Assembly (NCBI GenBank): GCA_964537685.1
Contig: CAZICM010000014.1
Span: 1-64,000 of the forward strand
Reading direction: 5' to 3'
Origin: CAZICM01 sp964537685
Lineage (GTDB): Bacteria; Myxococcota_A; Polyangia; Polyangiales; Polyangiaceae
Length of the DNA stretch: 64,000 nucleotides
Below are positions 1-9,088 of the stretch, one piece after another. Each line of letters begins with the position of its first letter. The first letter of the stretch is position 1. Under the pieces are notes generated by a model. That model was not told the DNA's origin and ran no database searches. It saw only the letters and a program-made list of their open reading frames with translations. A program made the translations under genes and the position numbers.

Positions 1-550
1 TCTTGTAATCTCGCACATTGCGCATCCCAATCAAGGCCAACGACCAAGGAAAACCCTTGGGCCTATCCGCATAGCCTTCTCGAATCTGCCTCAGCACCGA
101 AATCAACAGCGGACCTTCCAAGGCATCGATTTCGTCGATAAACACCACCAAAGGCCGAGGCGATGCGATGGCCCATTCCGACAAGGCCATCCGAATACCC
201 GCTCCAGGGGCTACCTTGGTAAAAGGTGGAGGTTGAAGCTCGGGCGGAAGGCGTAACCATATGCTTCGGCGCCAGTTTTCAAGCATGGCCAGTTCGGCGG
301 CGCCTGGATCGTGCAAATACCCCGCGCCGGTCTCCATGGAAACGACAACGGCCACATAGTGCCCTTCTTTGGTGAGCTCTTCAGCCAGGGTTCGAATCAG
401 CGTCGTCTTGCCCGTTTGGCGGGGCGCGTGAATCACGAAATAAAGCTGGTCGTCGATGAGCTTTCGAAGCCCGGGAAGCCTGGCCAGCACCGGTAAGGTG
501 TAGTGGCGCTCGGGTTTGTTCGGTCCTGCGATATTAAATGTGCGCGGCAT
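1..550 (-). CDS. AAA-type ATP-binding protein, truncated at window edge
   Basis: The reading frame is open from an ATG at 550-548 to the left edge, giving about 183 residues of the N-terminal part; the C-terminus lies outside. It begins MPRTFNIAGPNKPERHYTLP. A Walker A motif, HAPRQTGKTT, lies near residue 50, and a Walker B motif, LVVFIDEIDAL, near residue 140. This start-of-protein pattern (FN-AGP-x-HYxLP, then YFVxHAPRQTGKTT) belongs to a bacterial family of AAA-like ATPases usually annotated only as ATP-binding protein; its cellular role is unknown. A -35-like TTGACA is present upstream on this strand (581-586), but I see no good -10. The ATPase call is firm; the function is not known. Confidence 0.85.
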   Translation of the reverse strand, partial: MPRTFNIAGPNKPERHYTLPVLARLPGLRKLIDDQLYFVIHAPRQTGKTTLIRTLAEELTKEGHYVAVVVSMETGAGYLHDPGAAELAMLENWRRSIWLRLPPELQPPPFTKVAPGAGIRMALSEWAIASPRPLVVFIDEIDALEGPLLISVLRQIREGYADRPKGFPWSLALIGMRNVRDYK

Positions 551-934
551 AAACGGGCTTGTGGCGTGGATTCGATGAGATGTCAACTCTTTTGTTTCGG
601 GGTGTCTATGCCCATCGGGCAGCCGAAGTGCGAAGCGATCGCCGCCTCTTCTGCCTTCACCCCTCCCGCGCCGGGACCCAAACGCCGCCTAAAGTGGGGT
701 GCCCCCTGCCGCGTTCCCCTTCGACCCCCAGCGAGGGTGGGTCTTGGCCCGCCATTCCCCACATCGAACCCCCCCTCGGGTGGCCTCCCCCCTCCCGAGG
801 CGCTACCCGAATCCCTCGGCGTTAGGCCCGACCCCCAATGCGTTGCGGTTCAATCCCCGCCGAGGATGGCCTGAACCCAGATGCGGCCCTTGTCCTTCGA
901 GATCAAAGGTGCCCTCGGGCTTGAAATATCCCCC
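551..934. other. Gene-free 384-base stretch, C-rich on the + strand
   Basis: No reading frame here looks like a real protein; the open frames are Pro/Arg-rich artefacts of composition. The + strand is strongly C-biased from about 650 to 960, with runs of four to seven C, so the minus strand is G-rich. Two inverted repeats are visible: CCTCGGG/CCCGAGG (774-800, 13-base loop) and GGTTCA/TGAACC (847-877). It lies upstream of the ATPase and downstream of the next minus-strand gene. I see no tRNA or recognisable mobile-element end. Confidence 0.5.
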
Positions 935-1714
935 TCATCCCCCCTCTCCCTCCGGCACCGCCTCTCCCGTCTCCGGATTCACTTCCGGCACCGCACGCCT
1001 CGCCCTCAAATACAACCCTATCGCCTCGTTCTGCGCCAAAATCGGACCCATCAAACTCGTCCGCCCCGCTATATCCGCCCCGCTGTCCGAGGGGTGTAGC
1101 CCCATTATCATCGCCGCCGTCTGCAACAGTAGCTCTTGCCCCTTGTCCCGCGCTTCTTTCACTTGCTCATAGGTGACCGGTTTGACCGTTAGTCCAAGCG
1201 CGCTCCGGTATTGTTGCGTGAGTCCCACCAGCTTGTCCACTCGCCGGCTTAAGCCCAAATCCTTGACCGTCGGGGACCATTTCGCCGATTGTAAAAGGCC
1301 CACAATGCGCTCGGCCTCCGCCAGTTCATTTACATAGACCGCGCCTGTGACCGCTCCCACCCCCTGCGGAAAGAGTTCGTGCCTCAATTGGACCGCCGCT
1401 TGCCCAAGCATATCGCCCGGTGTCGCATCCCGTATCTCGGCATCAAGCGCGTCGTCGAGCGCGCCCAAGCATATGTCGATAAGCACATCCGTCTTTTTCG
1501 CTTCGGGTGCATAACGCCGGGGCCCTTTGTTGCCCGACCACTGCGCTTCTAGGCTTTGCGTTTGCTGATCGTGCGCAAGAGCAGCCGTGCAATGAGCTTC
1601 CAGCGCCGTATGGCCCGCCGCCGCCGCCAAGGACTTGCTTTGGCTATGTGCAAAAAGACGGCGCCCCGTCGGGAAAATATAGAGGTTGATGAGCTGTGCC
1701 AGGTATGCCGACAT
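935..1714 (-). CDS. Hypothetical protein (259 aa)
   Basis: I do not recognise this protein. The frame is open further upstream (to 1777), but the ATG at 1714 is preceded by a strong ribosome-binding site, GGAGGAATT, at good spacing, and gives the N-terminus MSAYLAQLINLYIFPTGRRL. The product is soluble-looking, rich in Ala, Leu and Glu, probably helical, with no signal peptide or membrane segment. The C-terminus is acidic (PETGEAVPEGEGG). It is divergent from the kelch gene at 1823. The ordinary composition and the clear ribosome-binding site support it as a real gene; no function is proposed. Confidence 0.7.
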   Translation of the reverse strand: MSAYLAQLINLYIFPTGRRLFAHSQSKSLAAAAGHTALEAHCTAALAHDQQTQSLEAQWSGNKGPRRYAPEAKKTDVLIDICLGALDDALDAEIRDATPGDMLGQAAVQLRHELFPQGVGAVTGAVYVNELAEAERIVGLLQSAKWSPTVKDLGLSRRVDKLVGLTQQYRSALGLTVKPVTYEQVKEARDKGQELLLQTAAMIMGLHPSDSGADIAGRTSLMGPILAQNEAIGLYLRARRAVPEVNPETGEAVPEGEGG

Positions 1715-1822
1715 GTTTGAATTCCTCCGTGCTGTTGGTTGGATGCCGAATTTCGCCGATGGCTGGGGAGATGGCAAGGTTTTTTTATTGACGCCTCAAA
1801 AAATACCAGGCATAGGCCGTTT

Positions 1823-4800
1823 ATGCCGCTCCGAAATCTTCAGTCGTCCACGCTTGTTCTCTCCGCTCTCGCTCTCTCTGCCTTGATCGCTGCTTCGGTT
1901 CAGGGGTGTGGTCAAGAGGCTTCTAAAAACGATCCCAACGATCCCGCGCCCACTTCAGGTAATGGGCAGGATGAACAAGCGTCGGAAGTGTCGCAGCCTC
2001 TTCTGTCTCTGCGGCGCGCTTTTCCAGATGAAGCCAGGCTGGTGTTGGAGCGGCCAGAGGCTCGGTTTCAACCGCTAAAGGAAGGTGGATTCTGGCTTCG
2101 GACCGGCGCGCCTATGCCAGGGGACGCGGTGGCGCTGGGTGCCCGTTCGCCCGCGATCGATGCGTTTTGGCCGGCGGAGGCGAGGGGAACGCTTCGTTTG
2201 CATGTCGGGGGCGCCAATCATGGATTCGATGTGTATGTGAAAGAGCTGGAGCTGGAGCCGGGGGCCCAGGCTGTGTTTACAGGCGGGGCGCTAACGTATC
2301 GAAGGGCGGGCGGTACGGCGTTCTGGACCGCAACCTCCGAGGGGGTGGAAGAATGGTTGCATCTGTCGGCCGAGTTTGTGAGACGGGATGCGCCAATGGC
2401 GGTGTGGGAAATTGAGGGAGGCCGTTTGCTGGTGATGGACGATCGTCGGCGGGCAGCCGTTTTGGATGATGCGGGGGTGGCGAGGTTGTGGGTGACGGCG
2501 CCGAGTATCTTTGGCGCGGGTGGAGCCGGACAAGAGCGTATCGAAGCGTCGTTTCAGGCCGATGGTCAGCGTTTGATGCTATTTGTCGAGGCCGAGCATC
2601 AAGAGCTGTTAATCGATCCGGTATGGACCCAGGTGGCGCCTATGTCGGTGGGCAGGGAGTTTCCCACGCCGGTGGTTTTGCAGAATGGGAAGGTCTTGGT
2701 ATCCGGGGGTTATAGTACCACCTGGCTCAGCTCGGCGGAGCTTTACGATCCGGCCGTGAATATGTGGACTTCGGCGGGTTCGATGCCGTCGGCCCGTTCG
2801 GGGCATACGGCTACGGTGTTAAATGATGGGCGGGTCTTGGTGGCGGGCGGTTTCGATGGGAACTTTGTGTGGAGTTCGACGGCGATTTATAATCCGGCCA
2901 CCAATGCTTGGGCGGCCGGGCCTACGATGACCAATGGCCACAATTATCATACAGCGACGCTGCTTTCCAATGGCAAGGTGCTGGTGGCGGCGGGTCAGGA
3001 TGCCATAGGGCAGGCGGGGGCGACGGCGGAGATTTTCGATCCGGCCACCAATACATGGAGCGGCGCGGGTTCGCTTGCGGAGGCGAGGTATTTTGCCTCG
3101 GCGGTGCGGCTGGCCAATGGAAAGGTGCTGGTGGCGGGCGGGGGATATTTGTTTAATCCTTTCCCCATCATTTTCGATGCTCAAAATGCCGAGCTTTACG
3201 ATCCGGCGACGAATACCTGGGCCGCGGCGGGGCAGCCGGTCAATGGAGGGCGTCAACAGATGACGCTGACGCTGTTGACTTCGGGGAAGGTGCTGGCAAC
3301 GGGTGGGTATACCAATTTGGGGGCGGCGTACATGTCGGCGACCGATATCTATGATCCGGCGGCCAATACCTGGTCGGCTGGGGCTGCGATGGTATCCGCG
3401 AGGAGCAATCATACGGCGACGCTGCTACCGAATGGGGATGTGTTGGTGGCGGGAGGAATGAGCACGGGGAATTCGGTGCTGCCTTTGGCGGAGGTGTATT
3501 CATCGGCGGCGAATACCTGGGCGGCGGCTCCTCCGATGAACAAAGAGAGGAATTTGCATGGGGCGGTGCTGCTTTCCAATGGGAATGTGCTGGTGATGGG
3601 CGGGCAGGTGAACGATGGGACAAGGACGGCGACGGCGGAGCGTTTTAGCAATGGGGCGCTGGGGGATGCGTGTGCGCTGGCCGTTGATTGTCAGAGCGGG
3701 ATTTGTTCGGATGGTGTGTGTTGCAATATGGCCTGTGGCGGGGCAGGGGATTGTATGATGTGCAATGCTCCCGCGACGATGGGCTCGTGTGTGCTGGCTC
3801 CCGCGGGGACGGCTTGTAGGGCGGCGGCCGGGGCTTGTGATGCGGTGGAGATGTGCGATGGGTCGAATATGGCATGTCCGGCGGATATGCTTTCGCCTGT
3901 GGGAACGGTATGCAGGGCGGCGGTGGGTACCTGTGATGTGGCGGAGACGTGTACGGGGGCGAGCGCTTTATGTCCGGCCAATGGAATGATGGCGGCGGGT
4001 ACGGTATGCCGGGTGGCGGTGGATACCTGTGATGCGCCCGAAGCCTGTAATGGGGTGAGCGGGAACTGTCCGGTGGATGCGTTTTTGGGGGCGGGTGTGG
4101 CATGCAGGCCATCGGCGGGGGCGTGTGATGTAGGTGAAGCGTGTACGGGGGCGAGTCCCAATTGTCCGATGGATGCCTTTGTTGGGGCGGGGACTCCATG
4201 CAGGGCATCGGCGGGGCCTTGCGATTTGCCGGAGAGCTGTAGCGGGATGGGCGCGGCCTGTCCGATGGATCTGGTGGTGCCTGCGGGGACATCGTGCAGG
4301 GCGTCGGCGGGGCCGTGCGATGTGGCTGAAAGCTGTGATGGGATGGCGGCTGGATGTCCGGCGGATGGTTATGCGGCGGCTGGGACGGAATGCAGGGCCG
4401 CGGTGGATGTGTGCGATGCGGCCGAGACGTGTACGGGGATGAATTCGGCGTGTCCCGCGGATGCTTTGGCGGCGGCGGGGACGCTGTGCAGGGCGGCGAT
4501 GGGAAGCTGTGATATGCCCGAAAATTGCACGGGGGCGGCGGCGGATTGTCCCTCGGATATCATGCAGGCCGATGGAACGCTGTGCAACGATGGAAACGCT
4601 TGTTCGCAGGTGGATTCTTGTCAGGCAGGGCAGTGTGTGCCTGGGGTGGGCGTGGATTGTACGGCCAAAGATCCTTGTCAAAACGATGGAGCTTGTGATC
4701 CGGCGACCGGGGCATGTGTGGCGGCGCCTCCCAAGGCCAATGGGACGGCATGTCCTGGGGGCGCATGTCAAGAGGGGGCGTGTATCCCTGGAGGAATGGG

Positions 4801-5017
4801 TGCGGGTGGAGGGGGATCGGGGTCGAGCAGTTCGGGATCGGGATCGGGAACAGGAACAGGTGGAGCGATAGGCGATCCGGAGAGCGATGGGGGATGCGGG
4901 TGCCGGGTTGCGGGTTCGGAGCCAAGCGGGAAGGGGGCTCTTGCGCTGTGGACCGTTTCGCTATTGGGGGCCATGGTTTCCAGGCGGCGATCGAAGGGAA
5001 ACAAGAGGCGGGTATAG
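1823..5017 (+). CDS. Kelch-repeat / Cys-repeat surface protein with MYXO-CTERM-like tail
   Basis: This is a 1,064-residue exported protein. I chose the ATG at 1823 because it starts directly with a signal peptide ending in a lipobox-like SVQGC (Cys29); the open frame extends upstream to 1739 without a plausible signal. An N-terminal region (about 30-260) is followed by seven kelch-type units marked by NGKVLVxGG and YDPATNTW (about 264-607), probably a beta-propeller. Next come eight Cys repeats of about 32 residues with pattern CRxxxGxCDxxExCxGxxxxCP, then a last Cys-rich block and a Gly/Ser linker. The tail, GGCGCRVAG plus a hydrophobic segment and RRRSKGNKRR, fits the MYXO-CTERM surface-anchoring signal of Myxococcota. 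It is a tandem paralogue of the next gene. The ligand is unknown. Confidence 0.9.
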   Translation: MPLRNLQSSTLVLSALALSALIAASVQGCGQEASKNDPNDPAPTSGNGQDEQASEVSQPLLSLRRAFPDEARLVLERPEARFQPLKEGGFWLRTGAPMPGDAVALGARSPAIDAFWPAEARGTLRLHVGGANHGFDVYVKELELEPGAQAVFTGGALTYRRAGGTAFWTATSEGVEEWLHLSAEFVRRDAPMAVWEIEGGRLLVMDDRRRAAVLDDAGVARLWVTAPSIFGAGGAGQERIEASFQADGQRLMLFVEAEHQELLIDPVWTQVAPMSVGREFPTPVVLQNGKVLVSGGYSTTWLSSAELYDPAVNMWTSAGSMPSARSGHTATVLNDGRVLVAGGFDGNFVWSSTAIYNPATNAWAAGPTMTNGHNYHTATLLSNGKVLVAAGQDAIGQAGATAEIFDPATNTWSGAGSLAEARYFASAVRLANGKVLVAGGGYLFNPFPIIFDAQNAELYDPATNTWAAAGQPVNGGRQQMTLTLLTSGKVLATGGYTNLGAAYMSATDIYDPAANTWSAGAAMVSARSNHTATLLPNGDVLVAGGMSTGNSVLPLAEVYSSAANTWAAAPPMNKERNLHGAVLLSNGNVLVMGGQVNDGTRTATAERFSNGALGDACALAVDCQSGICSDGVCCNMACGGAGDCMMCNAPATMGSCVLAPAGTACRAAAGACDAVEMCDGSNMACPADMLSPVGTVCRAAVGTCDVAETCTGASALCPANGMMAAGTVCRVAVDTCDAPEACNGVSGNCPVDAFLGAGVACRPSAGACDVGEACTGASPNCPMDAFVGAGTPCRASAGPCDLPESCSGMGAACPMDLVVPAGTSCRASAGPCDVAESCDGMAAGCPADGYAAAGTECRAAVDVCDAAETCTGMNSACPADALAAAGTLCRAAMGSCDMPENCTGAAADCPSDIMQADGTLCNDGNACSQVDSCQAGQCVPGVGVDCTAKDPCQNDGACDPATGACVAAPPKANGTACPGGACQEGACIPGGMGAGGGGSGSSSSGSGSGTGTGGAIGDPESDGGCGCRVAGSEPSGKGALALWTVSLLGAMVSRRRSKGNKRRV
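3814..4560 (+). repeat. Eight tandem Cys-repeat coding units (about 93-96 bp each)
   Basis: Inside the first kelch protein, units starting at each CRxxxGxC motif repeat eight times with strong DNA similarity (recurring tgcaggg-cggcgg and tgtccg-gcggatg blocks). The spacing of the Cys residues resembles disintegrin-like repeats; that resemblance is by eye only. The paralogue downstream has nine units, so units have been gained or lost. Confidence 0.8.
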
Positions 5018-5090
5018 CTGCCCTTCGCTTGTGCTGTAGCTTCTTCACTTTCAGATTGACGTGCGCCGATGATGCAGGCATGAGCGGCGC

Positions 5091-8000
5091 ATGGCGAACA
5101 CAGGTTTTCGATCGATCTCCACACGAATTGTTTTGACCACAACACTGCTTGCGCTGTCGGCGCTGATGCTGTCGGCGGCGGCGCCTGGATGCAGCGGGGA
5201 GCCTCTTGTTCTTGGCGATGAACAGAAGGGCGGGAGCGATGTTGGGGAAGGTGTTTTTGGTGATGTAAGACCGGCCTCGGCGCAGGCGGGCGGCGTGCAT
5301 TTTTCAAGCGCGCTAAGACAGGCTTTTCCCGAGCAGGCGGAGCTGGTGCTTGCGCCTGATGTTCATTTTGAGACGCTGTCCGAAGGGGGTTTTTGGTTTC
5401 GTTCGGGCGCTTTAAAGCCTGCTGAATCCCATGATGCGGAGGCGGCGGTGGGCTCGTGGAGCGGAATGGATGTCTTTGTTCCGGCGCGTGCGCATGAAGC
5501 GATACGCCTTCATTTGGCGGGTGGTTTTGAAATCCGCGTGCGCGAGGTAGACGCGGAAGGCGATGTGAGCGTGGCGGAGCAGGCGCTTGCGTACCGGCGC
5601 GCGGGTGGCACGGCTTACTGGACGGCGACTTCGGCGGGCATTGAGGAATGGCTTCATTTGTCGGCGGAGTATGTGCGCAGTGACGAGCCTGTGGCGGCGT
5701 GGGATATCGAGGGCGGGCAGTTGAAGGTGACGCCGGACAAGACGCGGGCGGCGGTCTTGGATGCAGCGGGTGCGGCGCGTTTTTGGGTGACGGCGCCTTC
5801 GGCGTATGCGCTGACGGGCAGGCCGGTGAGCGTGTCGTTTGAGGCGGAGGGCGATCGGCTGTTTTTGTATGTGGATGCCGATGCGGAGGAGCTGCTGATC
5901 GATCCGTTGTGGTCGCCTGCGGCATCGATGGCGGTGGCCCGGCAGTTTCCGACGCCGGTGGTGTTGCAGAACGGGAAGGTGCTGGTCGTTGCGGGGCATA
6001 ACGGGACGACATGGGTGAACAGCGCGGAGTTGTATGATCCGGCGACGAATACGTGGAGCTCGGCGGGGTCGATTGCAGGAGCGAGGGCTGGACAGTCGGC
6101 GACGCTCTTGGCGGATGGGCGGGTGTTCGTGGCGGGTGGTTACAATGGTTCGGCGGCGCTGGCCTCGTCGTCGATTTACAATCCGGCGACGAATACATGG
6201 TCGGCGGCGGCGTCGATGGTGACGGCGAGGACGGTGCATCATGCGGCGCTGCTTGCCAATGGCAAGGTGTTGATTGCGGGTGGGCAGGACAATACGCCTG
6301 AGGCGACGGTGAGCGCGGAGATCTACGATCCTGCGACGAATACATGGTCGGCGACGGGTTCCTTGGCCGAGAGCCGTTATTGGGCGGCGGGTGTCACCCT
6401 TCAAAATGGAAAAGTGCTGGTTGCGGGCGGCAATGGAGGCTTCCTCTTTCCGACGACCCTGACGAGCGCGGAGCTGTATGATCCGGCGACGGGGATGTGG
6501 TCTTCTGCTGGAAACCTGGCGACGGCGAGGGAAGGGCATACCTTGACGCTGCTTCAGAGCGGGCGGGTTTTGGCGGCGGGCGGGCTGGGGGCGGCGGCGC
6601 TTGCGAGCGCGGAGCAATACAATCCGGCGACGAATACGTGGTCTGCGGCGGGGTCGATGGGCTCGGCGCGCTATTATCATGCTGCCGCGCTGCTTGGGAG
6701 CGGTTCGGTGCTGGTGACGGGTGGAACGCCTGATGGTACGACGCAGGTAAATACGGCGACCTTATACAATCCGGCGACAAATACCTGGGCGGCGGCGCCT
6801 TCGATGACGACTGCGCGCGATTTGCATGGTTCGGTGCTGTTGGGCAATGGCAAGGTGCTGGTGGTTGGGGGGCGGGCCGGCGGCAGTGGAGCGACGGCGA
6901 CGGCGGAGTTGTATAGCAATGGTTCGCTTGGAGATGGGTGTACATTGGCGGCGGACTGTCAGAGCGGGGTATGCGCGGATGGGGTATGCTGCAATATGGC
7001 CTGTGGCGGGGCAGGGGATTGCATGATGTGCAATGCGCCTGCGACGCTGGGCACCTGTGTATTGGCGCCTGCGGGGACGGCATGCCGGGCATCGACGGGC
7101 GGATGCGATCCGGCTGAAGTGTGCGATGGGGCGAATATGGCATGTCCGGCCAATACGCTATCGCCCGCGGGGACGGTATGCAGGCCGGCGTCGGGGACCT
7201 GCGATGCGCCCGAGGCGTGCAATGGGGCGAGTGCGGCATGTCCTGCGGATGGGTTTTCGGCGGCTGGGACTTTGTGCAGGCCGGCGGTGGATACCTGTGA
7301 TGCTCCCGAGGCATGTTCGGGAGCTGGGCCGAATTGTCCTGCGGATGGTGTATTGGGGGCGGGCGTGGCGTGCCGGCCTTCGGCAGGGCCTTGCGATGTG
7401 CAGGAGAGCTGCAATGGCTTTAATCCTCTATGTCCTGCGGATGCCTTTGTGGTGGGCGGAACGCAGTGCAGGGCATCGGCAGGGCCTTGTGATTTGGCTG
7501 AAAGCTGTACGGGAATGGGCGCGGCCTGTCCGATGGATGCTTTTGTACCGGCGGGGTCATCGTGCCGGGCTGCGGTGGGGCCCTGCGATGTAGCCGAGAC
7601 CTGCGATGGGATGGCGGCTGGATGTCCGGCGGATGCCTTTGCGGCGATGGGAACAGAATGCCGGGCTGCTGCGGATCTCTGCGACGTGGCGGAGACGTGT
7701 TCGGGGATGAATTCGGCATGTCCTGCGGATGCTGTTGCGGCGGCGGGGACGCCATGCAGGGCGGCGGCGGGGCTATGCGATGCTGAGGAGTCGTGCAATG
7801 GCAGCACGGTGACATGTCCTTCGGATGGTTTTGTTGCGGCGGGGACGCCATGCAGGGCAGCGGCTGGGGCATGCGATGTGGGAGAGAATTGCACGGGTGC
7901 GGCGGCGGATTGTCCGGCGGACATTGTGCAGGCCGACGGAACGCTATGCAACGATGGAAACGCTTGTTCTCAAGTGGATTCTTGTCAGGCGGGGCAATGC

Positions 8001-8351
8001 ATGCCGGGGGTTGCCATGGATTGTACGGCCAAAGATCCATGTCAGAACGATGGCGCTTGCGATCCGGCGACGGGGGGATGTGTGATGCCTCCACCCAAGG
8101 CCAACGGGACGGCGTGTCCGGGCGGAACATGTCAAGAGGGCGTATGCAAGCCCGATGGTTCAGGTTCGAGCACATCCAGCTCGGGATCTGCATCTTCGGG
8201 GTCGGCCAGCTCGGGCGGCAATCCTGACAGCGATGGAGGCTGTGGATGCCGGGCGGTGGGTGCCGATGATTCGAAGGATGGGCACCTGGCGGGGTTGATT
8301 GTGATGGGGCTTTCGCTTGCGTTGGCCCGGAGGACCCGCTCTAGGGCTTAG
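5091..8351 (+). CDS. Kelch-repeat / Cys-repeat surface protein with MYXO-CTERM-like tail (paralogue 2)
   Basis: This 1,086-residue protein has the same architecture as its upstream neighbour: a signal peptide with lipobox-like APGC (Cys34), a conserved N-terminal region, and seven kelch units (about 273-606). Nine Cys repeats follow, then the shared CNDGNACSQVDSC block, a Ser/Gly linker, and the tail GGCGCRAVG, hydrophobic stretch and RRTRSR. Long stretches of the two proteins are near identical (for example CCNMACGGAGDCMMC), which marks a tandem duplication. It has one more Cys repeat than paralogue 1. The 3' end overlaps the convergent lipoprotein gene by four bases (TTAG shared by both stop codons). 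The likely location is the cell surface, anchored by the C-terminus. Confidence 0.9.
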   Translation: MANTGFRSISTRIVLTTTLLALSALMLSAAAPGCSGEPLVLGDEQKGGSDVGEGVFGDVRPASAQAGGVHFSSALRQAFPEQAELVLAPDVHFETLSEGGFWFRSGALKPAESHDAEAAVGSWSGMDVFVPARAHEAIRLHLAGGFEIRVREVDAEGDVSVAEQALAYRRAGGTAYWTATSAGIEEWLHLSAEYVRSDEPVAAWDIEGGQLKVTPDKTRAAVLDAAGAARFWVTAPSAYALTGRPVSVSFEAEGDRLFLYVDADAEELLIDPLWSPAASMAVARQFPTPVVLQNGKVLVVAGHNGTTWVNSAELYDPATNTWSSAGSIAGARAGQSATLLADGRVFVAGGYNGSAALASSSIYNPATNTWSAAASMVTARTVHHAALLANGKVLIAGGQDNTPEATVSAEIYDPATNTWSATGSLAESRYWAAGVTLQNGKVLVAGGNGGFLFPTTLTSAELYDPATGMWSSAGNLATAREGHTLTLLQSGRVLAAGGLGAAALASAEQYNPATNTWSAAGSMGSARYYHAAALLGSGSVLVTGGTPDGTTQVNTATLYNPATNTWAAAPSMTTARDLHGSVLLGNGKVLVVGGRAGGSGATATAELYSNGSLGDGCTLAADCQSGVCADGVCCNMACGGAGDCMMCNAPATLGTCVLAPAGTACRASTGGCDPAEVCDGANMACPANTLSPAGTVCRPASGTCDAPEACNGASAACPADGFSAAGTLCRPAVDTCDAPEACSGAGPNCPADGVLGAGVACRPSAGPCDVQESCNGFNPLCPADAFVVGGTQCRASAGPCDLAESCTGMGAACPMDAFVPAGSSCRAAVGPCDVAETCDGMAAGCPADAFAAMGTECRAAADLCDVAETCSGMNSACPADAVAAAGTPCRAAAGLCDAEESCNGSTVTCPSDGFVAAGTPCRAAAGACDVGENCTGAAADCPADIVQADGTLCNDGNACSQVDSCQAGQCMPGVAMDCTAKDPCQNDGACDPATGGCVMPPPKANGTACPGGTCQEGVCKPDGSGSSTSSSGSASSGSASSGGNPDSDGGCGCRAVGADDSKDGHLAGLIVMGLSLALARRTRSRA
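7083..7921 (+). repeat. Nine tandem Cys-repeat coding units (about 93-96 bp each)
   Basis: Same unit as in the upstream paralogue. The additional copy is the one encoding CRAAAGLCDAEESC near 7756-7850, which has no counterpart in the first gene. The DNA-level similarity between units makes this tract prone to slippage or unequal recombination and to misassembly. Confidence 0.8.
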
Positions 8352-8977
8352 GGCATAAGGTGGCTATCGCCTCTCCATAGCAATTCCATTCTCCCCACCT
8401 CACGTCCCCCCTCCTGGGTGATCATCAGCACCGGCGGACCGGGCAGCTCAGACGCGAAATAAAAGCGCACAAGCTGCTCGGCGCCCTGTTTATTCTTTCG
8501 CTTCACTTCATAGAGCACCCCCACGAATTTACCGGCTGGCACTTCCACTTCGGTCATCCGTACTTGGGTGGACTCTGCGGGAAAGGCAGCATGTTCCCGG
8601 AGCTCGGTCCACGCGGATGTTCCTTTGCCCTGATCTTCGATGAGCTTTCCGTCGGGCGCTCGAATCTCGGAGGCAATGGTGCAGGTTTGGTCATTGGCAT
8701 CGGTCACGGTCCACTGCTCGATAAGGGTAGGTTTACCTTCCTGTTGAATGCGAAGGCGGATACGATGGCCAATCGGCATGGCATCGTGGATTTGCTTCGC
8801 GGTGAAGGGTCGCGGGGCAGTTCCGTCCTTGGGGTGGAGTTCGGGATCGGCTTCGTGGACCGGGGAAGGAGAAGGGGATTGGGTAGGTATGGGTTGGGGA
8901 GGGCGCGCTTCTTGGGCCGGAGTGCAGCCGATGCACAACAAGAGAACGCCGGAGGTACGGAGAACAGGGGTCCACAT
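8348..8977 (-). CDS. Putative lipoprotein (209 aa)
   Basis: I do not recognise the family. The ATG at 8977 starts a short signal peptide with lipobox LCIGC (Cys18), then a Pro/Ser-rich linker (PPQPIPTQSPSPSP), then a compact domain of about 150 residues rich in beta-strand-like segments (HRIRLRIQQEGKPTLIEQWTV, VRMTEVEVPAGKFVGVLYEV). The open frame continues upstream to 9112, but that would overlap the next gene's upstream region and hide the signal peptide. It is convergent with the kelch gene, overlapping by four bases. The protein is probably anchored to a membrane facing the periplasm. Confidence 0.75.
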   Translation of the reverse strand: MWTPVLRTSGVLLLCIGCTPAQEARPPQPIPTQSPSPSPVHEADPELHPKDGTAPRPFTAKQIHDAMPIGHRIRLRIQQEGKPTLIEQWTVTDANDQTCTIASEIRAPDGKLIEDQGKGTSAWTELREHAAFPAESTQVRMTEVEVPAGKFVGVLYEVKRKNKQGAEQLVRFYFASELPGPPVLMITQEGGREVGRMELLWRGDSHLMP

Positions 8978-9088
8978 AGGCGGGCTTGTTAATCGAAGGC
9001 CGCGGCGGCTGTCAAGAGCGCAGGTGTTGGCCAGCATCTTTTGCTCTTGCCATCCAAAAAAAACTGGGCTATGCGGGGCGCGCCCCCG

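Noticed and set aside
503..874. Plus-strand frames near 500-1170
   Set aside because: Overlapping frames in a C-rich stretch, with Pro/Arg/Ser-rich translations and no ribosome-binding site or domain.
4768..6345. Long open frame on the minus strand (about 525 residues) across the kelch genes
   Set aside because: It is antisense to strongly supported kelch/Cys-repeat genes, and its product is a Pro/Ser/His-rich artefact of GC-rich codon structure with no family features.
5412..6680. Minus-strand frame of about 422 residues, very Arg-rich
   Set aside because: It lies opposite the second kelch gene; the Arg/Pro-rich composition comes from reading the complement of a GC-rich repeat region.
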